The translations under genes and the position numbers were made by a program. Shown piece by piece: positions 21,327 through 28,388 of a DNA stretch of 28,388 nt. The notes under the pieces are model-generated. The model made no database searches. It was given only the letters and a program-made list of their open reading frames with translations, and was not told where the DNA came from. How positions within the stretch are numbered: the first letter of the stretch is position 1; each line of letters begins with the position of its first letter. Origin of the DNA: Acanthaster planci (lineage: Eukaryota; Echinodermata; Asteroidea; Valvatida; Acanthasteridae); contig NW_019091419.1 of the NCBI RefSeq assembly GCF_001949145.1, positions 82,811 through 111,198 on the forward strand. The letters run 5' to 3'.

Positions 21327-23335
21327 TGAAGTAGTGGTGTATGATTCTGTTCCAAGAACAGTATTCTCGGGTTGTGTTCCTGCAGTTTGAGCACGAGAGC
21401 AAAAACAGGCTGCCCGGCATTAAGTTGACCTGAGTTTCTCTAAGTCTATCATTTTTTTCAACCATTTTCTTGTCAGAAAATGAACTATGAAGCAAAGACT
21501 CTGTAACTCATGATAGGACTTCTGACGGACTTAACTAACACTGCACATCGTAAACTTGAAAACTTCAACATTCCTTTTGGGTGAAGTGAATTAAAAAGTG
21601 ACATCATGCCTTTCTGGACAGCTGAGGGCGCTGTAATCTCAATCTTTTGGCAATTAATTATGCCAACAGGGAAGATGCTTCTTTTATGAGTTTTTCTATC
21701 AAAACTCTGATACCTAAATTTACTCCTTGAACATGTCTCAAGAAATGTTGACCATTGATCTTTGGTAATTTGCAATGAAACAGCAAGGAAAAGGAAACTT
21801 AGGCCAGGAAATGAGAAAAATTTCAGTACAGTTGGTGCATTCAACTAGCTTGCCCTAGTTACAAGGGTTTAATCTTTTTATCATGTCTCATGGCCTTGCA
21901 CAGATTCTACATGTAGTGAAGGAAATATGTCCCACAGGGTCACAGCTAATGACGTGCAGAGCATTTTGCTTTGGGTAGATTTCTGCCAGGCCCACTAGCT
22001 CAATGTGTTTAAATGCAAATGACAGTTATTGATTCAGTGTTTTCTCTTTATCTTCTACATTACTGTAAACATTTTCAGTACAGAATATTTGTTCATCCAA
22101 AAGTGTTCAAGAAACCAACAATTTGAAAAATATTGCCAAAAGACACGTGGTGAGTGATACTTTAATACCACACTGTGATTGTACCAAGGCCTTGTTTTTA
22201 TCATAGAGCAGACACTTTTGCCCAAACCAAAAATTTAAATAATGCTTCAAAAACAGGAAGTGATAACCTTGTGGTCACTGGTCATGCACAATGTAGCCAA
22301 TCACATTGCAAAGCCATCAGCCCTTCCTAGCACCGTTTAGGCACTGGGTGACAAGGGAATCTCATCCCCACAGTCTTGCTCATATACACAGCCAAGGTCA
22401 GGGTTGCCCCATGTACTGGTATATAACTGTAAGAATTGTTTTTTGCTAACCAACCCAGAGAGGGGAGTGGATTTGTTTTGCTTTTGAATTTTTTTAAAGG
22501 GTTTGGCAACATATTGGGCTATTTATACACAGTTCAAAAGGAAACTTCATTACCTCTTGGCTGCCTTTTTTGGGGGAAGGAATGTGGCCCCCTTTCCCAG
22601 ATACACCCTTGCTGAAAGCCATCACATGTAACAAATGACTCCTACCTGTGTTACTTATGAAATGTCTGCAGCTATGGAGATTTCATCACTGGTCCTTCAA
22701 CTCGCACCATGACGAAGGATTATACATGTATACGTTAGCTGGTCTCAACGTAGGCAGCCATTGCACTACCTTCAACTGGCAACAAGGTCTTCCCAAATCT
22801 AAGAAAGAAAAAATGACAAAAATAACAAGAAAAGGTTACCCTTAAGGTTTTTTAATCACAGAGTAAAAAGGTACTGGTATATTTTGTCAAAACAAGCAAA
22901 TCATTCAGATTTCAGTCCATTAGCATCTGTAGTTTTAGTAATATAATACTTGTGACCCATCCCAAACAAGGCCCTTCGGTCATGCTACATGTACATGTAT
23001 GCTTCTGTATGTAACAGACCATTCCATACATCTGCCAGAGATCAATTTTAAATTTTACTTGAGAACGGAGTGTGCGACAGAGGTCAAAAATGCACAAATT
23101 TAATCCTCATTAAAATGCCTATCCATTGGCATCACTTGAAATAAGTTTGTCATACATACATGTAGGCCCAAAAGCCATTTTTGCAGAGTCAGTCACATTT
23201 GGTCGCTGTTAAATCCATAAAAACCATACTGCGCATTGGGCAGTGCAGGGAGCGACAGTGTAGTCTTATTGGCACAGAAGGGTTCCCATAGAAATCAGAA
23301 AACAAAATTCAGTTGATTTTGGTCAGCTCTTAACC
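21327..23335. other. No gene seen
   Basis: Two kilobases of unassigned DNA. It holds one GAGGGCGCTGT motif near 21622 inside a longer word shared with 11550-11575. Open frames 21280-21495, 21485-21844, 22327-22512, 22648-22845 and 22912-23097 show no motif or splice context. Confidence 0.4.
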
Positions 23336-23773
23336 GAGTTAACTTGTACCCCAGTCAACTCGTACCCCACTAGTAATGCCGGTCAACTTGTAAGCTCCAC
23401 GAAAATACACGCGCTTGTGACCCAAAAAAATTTATGATTTTTTTCCCTTTTTTTTATCCCAAACGGATTACGATAATTTGTCTCCCTTTTATACCCAAAC
23501 TGATTACGATAATTTTTCTTCTCCTTTTTCCTTTTCACTTTTTGGACGATGTTAGATGCCAAGGGATGTTAATTCATCTTATCATTAAAATGGAAAAAAA
23601 ACTCTCTTTTTTCAAAATGAATCATCAAACACTGTCAAACGAACAGCAGACAGATCTATCTCTTTTTTGAAGATGGGTAGGCTCTGACTTCGCCTAGGGA
23701 GTACGCGTTGACTCAGGTACGAGACAACCTGGGTTAACTGGGTGCGAGTTGACCTGGTTACAAGTTAAGTTGG
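23336..23773. mobile_element. Foldback-like element with 16-bp sub-repeats
   Basis: The left arm (23336-23398) has AACTTGTACCCCAGTCAACT then CGTACCCCA. The right arm (23700-23773) has the reverse-oriented unit GTACGAGTTGACCTGG in about five variants. The interior is T-rich and holds a 35-bp direct duplication (CCCAAAC, then GATTACGATAATTT, twice within 23459-23516). No coding capacity is seen. Confidence 0.6.
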
Positions 23774-23810
23774 GTGTATATTGAAGTACCCTGCACCTCC
23801 TCTGGATCCT

Positions 23811-23993
23811 TGTAGCCCCACCTGCTATATACATCAATCATTGCACCCCATTAGACCTAGCCCCCTGTCTGCATGTATAGAGTGTACATGTACATGTATA
23901 CGTGTATATATAGGTGTACTCCTGCATCTGACACACAATAAACCAAGAAACCATCAGAACAACTCAAGCTTATGTCGAGCACACAATATTACA
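23811..23993 (+). mobile_element. Candidate 5' LTR of a second Ty3/gypsy element
   Basis: It starts TGTAGCC and ends TTACA just before the primer-binding site. Inside, in promoter order, are a TATATATA box (23905-23912) and an AATAAA signal (23937-23942). The 5' boundary is the least certain part because no second LTR is present in the window. Confidence 0.55.
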
Positions 23994-23994
23994 T

Positions 23995-24010
23995 TGGCGA
24001 CGACGACGGG
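23995..24010 (+). other. Primer-binding site of the second gypsy element
   Basis: TGGCGACGACGACGGG follows the LTR CA end by one base, the usual place and TGG start of a tRNA primer-binding site. The tRNA was not identified. Confidence 0.55.
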
Positions 24011-24037
24011 ATCGAACAGTCCACAATGTACATCAAC

Positions 24038-25221
24038 ATGGCACAATTCAATATACCAGCACCACCACCATTAGATATGGCAGATCGCAAACTGGCCATG
24101 TGCTGGAAGAAATTTGCACAAATCTTTGCAAATTTTGCCATTGCAACAGGAGTCCACAATAAGAACGACACCTCACGAGTTGCCACTCTGCTAGCTGTTA
24201 TCAGCCAAAATGCCGTCGATACGTACAACACCTTAACCACTTGCTGCCGGGTGGATTTTTCATGAGCATGACAAGATGCCGGGTCCTTTTCAAGATTTTC
24301 CATTTTCAAAATTCTTCAAAAATTCATAATTTCATTTAATGGCCGTTTATACCAAAATGAAGGACTCTTTGGGCACTATTCTAAAGCTGACAGGTAAAAT
24401 TCATTGACTCCTGAATATTTCAGCCAGGCCTGCAGCCTTGGATAAAGACCCAGACTGTGCAGTGTTACGTAAGATTCTTTTGTTCCCGAAATCGGCACAG
24501 TGCACTGCTGACCTCTTTTCAAAAGGGGCCAGATTAGCGTGTTTTGCAGCGGTGCTGTGTGGCTCATCGCTGCGGTGGTGGAAAGCTTTTGTCCCTGGCG
24601 GTAATCCGCTCACTCTAAATGCCTCAAACCTGGTATACTTTTTCAAAATAAGGCTGGATTATCTCAACTATTGAGAGCGAAAAAATTTCGGTAATGCCCA
24701 GCACCTCAGTCTTTTGTGCTGAGCATGGTCTTTTGTTATAAGGCCCAACTCTTTTGTCCAAGTTCTGGGCTCCCTGGCTCTACATGTAAAGCCTATGTAC
24801 TTGAAAACGGGTTGCCCTGCAGGGAGTGGTTAAAACCCTAGCCGAAACTTGTGAGTTTGGAGAGTTAAGAGATTCACTCATTCGAGTCCGCATCCTCCTG
24901 GGTATCAATGATCAAAGCATCCAGAAACGCCTACTGAGAGAGGCTAATCCGATACTAGACAATCCCATCGCTGGCATACAAGCTGCAACGAATTCATCAA
25001 CACAACTGAATCACACGGCCGGAAAAACTCAATCCATCTATGCAGTCCAGCAACAACCCAAGCACCATCCCAAACCATCATTATCAACAACACCAGCGTG
25101 TTATCAACAATACCATCGTGTTATCAACAACATTGAATCGAGAAAGCAGCAACTGAAAGCAGCAACTGTAACTGTGTTAATACCAACATCATCCTTTGGC
25201 ACTGAGCTTCATGAGGGTTGA
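24038..25221 (+). pseudogene. Ty3/gypsy gag, interrupted by a MITE and truncated
   Basis: ATG 24038 starts a typical gag N-terminus (MAQFNIPAPPPLDMADRKLA), with a WKKF and ATLLAVI...AVDTYNTL capsid pattern up to 24236. After the inserted MITE, a different frame resumes at 24834 with TLAETCEFGELRDSLIRVRI, the region usually found some 60 residues further on, and ends at TGA 25219-25221. So about 60 residues appear lost at the insertion point, and the two parts are out of frame. No zinc knuckle, protease or polymerase follows; the copy is a 5' fragment. Confidence 0.75.
24237..24829. mobile_element. piggyBac-like MITE inserted in gag
   Basis: TTAA flanks both ends (24233-24236 and 24830-24833), the piggyBac target duplication. 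The inward ends are CCACTTGCTGCCGGGT and CCACTCCCTGCAGGGC, about three-quarters identical. No transposase frame is present. The insertion lies exactly where the gag reading is lost. Confidence 0.6.
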
Positions 25222-25229
25222 TTTTTGAG

Positions 25230-25264
25230 TAGCATTCTGACAGAATAGTTCTGCCAGAATGCTA
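25230..25264. repeat. 35-nt palindrome, 16-bp arms
   Basis: TAGCATTCTGACAGAA and TTCTGCCAGAATGCTA pair at 15 of 16 positions around a TAG loop, just after the gag fragment ends. Confidence 0.8.
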
Positions 25265-25549
25265 TTAGTGTGGAAAATAAAATTTGGGTCACTAGGAATG
25301 GGTGCCCATAGTGGCTAGGGAGCGACCCATAATGAACTGGCATCCCATCCATGGGAAAATATGTAGCAAATATTCTCAGTGGTTTCATGACAAGGAAACT
25401 AGATATAAACACCCATCTGATAACTCAATTGGCTCAGGACCAGACTTACAGGTACTGAACACAGGTGGCCTGGTGTGCTGGTGGGCTATGGTTACAGGGA
25501 ACACGTATTTGGTGCTGGAAGAGGTTATGTAACGTTGACATCAATGTAG

Positions 25550-25740
25550 CTTCATCGGTCTTTCATCATCGCACTTTTGTCATCGCTCTTTTTTCATCGC
25601 TCTTTCTTCATCGCTCAAAAGAGATCGATCGATCGATGTAGGGGAATGATCGATGTAGAAGAACGATCGATCGATGCAGAAGAACAATCGATCAATGTAG
25701 GGAACGATCGATTGATGTTGAAGAACGATCAATGTGTTGC
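25550..25740. mobile_element. Foldback-like repeat: inverted arrays almost without spacer
   Basis: The left array (25550-25616) repeats TTCATCGCTCTTTT about every 14 bases. The right array (25622-25735) repeats GATCGATGTAGAAGAAC about every 17-21 bases, with GATCGATCGATCG at its start. Read in reverse, the right units (CATCGATCGTTCTTC) match the left ones, so the arrays are inverted copies. TTTGGCGTTCCATATGTGC at 25758-25776 echoes the TIR of the MITE at 19231. Confidence 0.55.
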
Positions 25741-25869
25741 CACCACGTTTTTGCCTCTTTGGCGTTCCATATGTGCAGCGCAACTATAGAATCAGCGACG
25801 TCCTTGGAGCATTGACAGGAAAAAATAGGCCCTGTGCAGCGCAGGGAAATTTTTAAATATAATTTAAAT

Positions 25870-26010
25870 AAACTTGGTTGGATCAAGCTTTGAAACTCAA
25901 TTTCACTGCATTCCACCTGATTTTACCTGAGTACGACAACACGCTAAAGAAGATTTATGAAACCACTGAAGAACTTGAGAGAGCGGGATTTCAATTTCAA
26001 GCCACAGCAT
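25870..26010 (+). other. Short coding-like open segment, unrecognised
   Basis: The plus-strand frame is open for about 46 codons to TGA 26010-26012 and includes EYDNTLKKIYETTEELERAG, which looks like real protein (helical, charged). It has no start codon and no clear donor. It may be an exon or a relic; no family is recognised. Confidence 0.25.
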
Positions 26011-26012
26011 GA

Positions 26013-26950
26013 TCAGTGAGATAGTAAACCCTTACCTCACAGCAGCGAGATAGGAAACCCCCCCAAAAAATGTTGCAAGTAGCTCTTATATGCTCCCGTA
26101 CATATATGCGTGGAATGGCATTTTGTACAAAAATTTCTTGAAAATCACAAGACATGAAAACAATGCAAACAGCATTTGCAATACATATATGTATACTGTA
26201 CATCAGAGGACTTAAAGCTACAATCCTTGAGAATATTTCTCTGAAGCAATAAAATCAGGCTCTTATATTTCTCTAACAATAAAATTCAACCAAATCTCAA
26301 CACTTGAGGAATAAGTGTATTACTCTAGAACAATACTTATTGCAAAATACTGTAGAAAATATGGATGGACAAAATGTCAATTTGTGCATCAAATTGATCG
26401 GGAACAATGGTTACTGTTCAGGTGTACAACTTTTATATTGTATTCAGAGGGTTTTACAATTTTGTTAAACATTTCCAGGTAACATTTCAAATATATGTTT
26501 GCAAATGTATGCAACAAAATCACAGTAACACACTGACATATAGCAGATCACAAAAGCCAGAAGACCTGAGTGCTCGCTTGCTTAACATGCTACTTTTTCA
26601 ACCATTTGTGCCATATTTCCTGAACTTTCCTGTTTGTTGACTTAACGTTTAGAATAAAAAATTAAGGTCACTTTGTGGAAACTTACTGGAACAAATGACA
26701 CCTACATAACTGCAGAACCACATTATGGTTGGTAGGTCACAAAGAGCAATAAAAAGCAAGTAATTTAATGCTGACAGAATTGACCATGGTCTCTTGGTCT
26801 ATGGTATAATAATGACCTTAAAGATAAATGGAGAAATATTCAAACTTTACTTTTACATTTTTTTAAAGTTTTCCCTTTCCATTGTCTAAATATTATACGT
26901 AGAGCATGCTCTGTTTATTTTTAAGAACAAGTGATAAAACAACACCTTGT
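26013..26950. other. No gene seen
   Basis: AT-rich, intron-like. Open frames 25997-26203 and 26407-26640 show no motif. No further exon of the CFAP251-like gene could be found here. Confidence 0.4.
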
Positions 26951-27248
26951 TAGGGCTGAAACAATTTGAATAATTTGTCCTTCAATTCGATTGAATATCC
27001 GAATATTCGGTCATACAGACCAGCAGATTGTTAATGAACGGTATACAAATCAGTTGCAATATGACACAAAATTGTGCATTATGATCAATATAATAGCTTC
27101 TTACATCCAGGAGTATCTCCTGCCGTGATTCAGCTAGATTAAGAGATGAACAAGACTTCTTGCCCTGTTGAAAATTTCTATTCTTTTTAAACTGTTTAAT
27201 GAATAATTCGACAATCAATCGAATATTTGGATATTCGGCTCAGCCCTA
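26951..27248. mobile_element. hAT-like MITE (TAGGGCTGA ends)
   Basis: It opens TAGGGCTGA and closes TCAGCCCTA. Subterminal GAATATCCGAATATTCGG (26993-27010) and GAATATTTGGATATTCGG (27221-27238) recur near the two ends. TAGGGCTG TIRs with AATATTCG motifs are typical of small hAT elements (from memory). The flanks, CACCTTGT and GACTTGTT, suggest but do not prove an 8-bp target duplication. Length is 298 bp and no coding frame is present. Confidence 0.6.
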
Positions 27249-27330
27249 GACTTGTTTGGGTGGGATTTGAACCCCCGACCTCTTGCTCACTGATTCTGGC
27301 AAGCTTGCCGAGGTCAAGTACATGTAGCTG
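27249..27330 (-). mobile_element. tRNA-derived SINE head (minus strand)
   Basis: The minus strand has a B box GGTTCAAATCC (27263-27273) in a paired T-arm (GGGGGTTCAAATCCCACCC), and about 30 nt upstream a degenerate A-box-like CGGCAAGCTTG. The hAT-like MITE abuts its 3' side. It is a tRNA-like relic, not a foldable tRNA gene. Confidence 0.5.
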
Positions 27331-27484
27331 GTCCTTAATTGAAGAAGACAAAAATTGAATGGCTTGGCTGTGACTGAAAAATCAAACATCGGTGAAAAAG
27401 TATGTTACCTGCAAAGAAGTAACCAGTGAAGATGCGACAGGACAGAGGATCCCAGAATGTGAAATAATTTTTTTTAAATCTTAC

Positions 27485-27622
27485 CAACGCTCTATAATGT
27501 CTGATGGAGAGTAACTTGGGCGTGTCAGAGTCCAGAGCCATGCTGAAGTACAGGTCCTGGATGGGCTTGTAGTGAGCTCGATGCTTACCCAGGTAATCCC
27601 ATGTCATTCTTATGTTTGACTG
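27485..27622 (-). CDS. Exon of a CFAP251/WDR66-like WD-repeat protein
   Basis: CFAP251 (WDR66) is a WD-repeat protein of the calmodulin- and spoke-associated complex at the base of a radial spoke in motile cilia. The 138-nt exon (46 codons, phase 0) reads WDYLGKHRAHYKPIQDLYFS, then ALDSDTPKLLS. This matches, from memory, the conserved segment G-RxHYKPIxxLxF-xLDSxxPxLLS of that family, where VEYDL would follow in the next exon. Splicing: the acceptor is TTTTCTGCTTAGCAG (a TAGCAG tandem acceptor, so the exon may begin at 27622 or 27619). The donor is GCGTTG|GTAAG at 27484. Flanking exons were not found in the window. Confidence 0.65.
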
Positions 27623-27705
27623 CTAAGCAGAAAATAAGTATAACAGCATATTTTTATTCCAGCAGAAAAATGAGGTTGATTTATGTTTGACTGCCAAGCA
27701 GAAAA
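27609..27705 (-). repeat. Direct duplication of the exon's 3' splice site
   Basis: TTATGTTTGACTGCTAAGCA (from 27610) and TTATGTTTGACTGCCAAGCA (from 27681) are near-identical, about 71 bases apart, and both continue GAAAA. On the minus strand the second copy is upstream and has GGCAG in place of AGCAG. Confidence 0.8.
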
Positions 27706-28095
27706 CAATGACGTCAACCGTCAATGACAATTAAAATTCACTAGATCTACAAATCAATAAATTGAATATGATGTGAACTGCAACAGAAAAATAACGTGAA
27801 AACTTTGAAAACACAAATGCCAAGTATGAATTTCTATCAAAGTTCAGCAAGCAAAGATTCTCTGAAATCCACTAGCTTTAAATCCTTGTTCTCAGTGTTA
27901 GCAAAATACTTTAAGAAAGTGAATGAAACTGGGCGGAAGGACGATACCATAACATCACAGCAAGTAGTTTAACCAACAAGGAAAATCAAATCAATGATGC
28001 TTAAAAGTGTTCTGAAACTGAACTTGGAGGAACCATAAATTGGACAAAGAACATACACATATATTAGTAGCTACAGATACAAGAACTTATGTTAC
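27706..28095. other. No gene seen
   Basis: Intron-like AT-rich DNA upstream of the CFAP251-like exon. Confidence 0.4.
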
Positions 28096-28388
28096 GCCCC
28101 AACTATAGCAAAAGTCCCAACTATAGTTGGGACAGTCCCAACTGTAGTGCTGCAGTTGGGCTGGCCCAACTATTGTAGACCAATGTCTGTGGGAAATGTC
28201 TCAACATTATCCAAGTCAATGTGTCTCACACTTGACACAATTCATCTAAAATGTGGCACTTCATCTGTTTATCTAGCCCTATGACCAATGACATGACATT
28301 TGTAAACAATATGCTGGGCACATCATGCACACAGGACCTCTCTGCTGTAGTTGGGCTGGCCCAACTGTAGCACTCTAGTTGGGACGGG
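28096..28388. mobile_element. Inverted-repeat element made of CCCAACT/AGTTGGG units, cut by the window end
   Basis: The left arm (28096-28175) and right arm (28340-28388) are inverted copies: GTCCCAACT, AGTGCT, CAGTTGGGC and GCCCAACTA occur in the same order in both. The left arm contains GTCCCAACTATAGTTGGGAC, a perfect 20-bp palindrome (28114-28133). The arms are thus built of short sub-repeats. The right end may extend beyond the window. Confidence 0.65.

Overview
This is an intron- and transposon-rich piece of an animal genome. It has canonical GT-AG splice signals, tRNA-derived SINEs with poly(A) tails, Ty3/gypsy gag genes, MITEs of several superfamilies, ACATGTACATGT runs and repeated GAGGGCGCT motifs. 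The mix suggests a marine invertebrate, probably a deuterostome such as an echinoderm or hemichordate; that placement is inference. There is no bacterial-style gene or operon.

Layout, left to right. 1-1568 (minus strand): decayed Ty3/gypsy gag-protease with a zinc knuckle, a DTGS protease motif and a slippery heptamer at the gag end. 2183-2268: palindrome whose mismatches look like CpG decay. 2925-3560 (minus): broken coding relic. 3573-12618 (plus): candidate five-exon gene for an unrecognised Cys-rich protein of about 156 residues; its first intron holds a 74-bp satellite (5485-7590). 9115-9635: a second, broken coding-like segment that can also splice into exon 3. 13566-13775: two tRNA-like units facing each other across a poly(A) tail. 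15493-16764: Tc1/mariner-like element carrying a 41-bp minisatellite. 16851-17175, 19231-19997, 23336-23773, 25550-25740 and 28096-28388: five elements whose inverted ends are made of short tandem repeats (foldback or TU-like). 17270-17638 (minus): open segment with one stop. 23811-25221: LTR, primer-binding site and gag of a second Ty3/gypsy element, split by a piggyBac-like MITE at TTAA. 26951-27248: hAT-like MITE. 27249-27330: SINE. 27485-27622 (minus): the one exon with a likely known product, a CFAP251/WDR66-like WD-repeat protein of cilia.

Two host genes can be argued for: the CFAP251-like exon on the minus strand, whose other exons probably lie outside or are not recognised, and the plus-strand candidate gene. 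Nearly everything else is mobile-element debris or unassigned intronic or intergenic DNA. The recurring theme is that TIR-bearing elements here are built from, or filled with, short tandem repeats. All family names come from motifs read by eye; no database search was possible.
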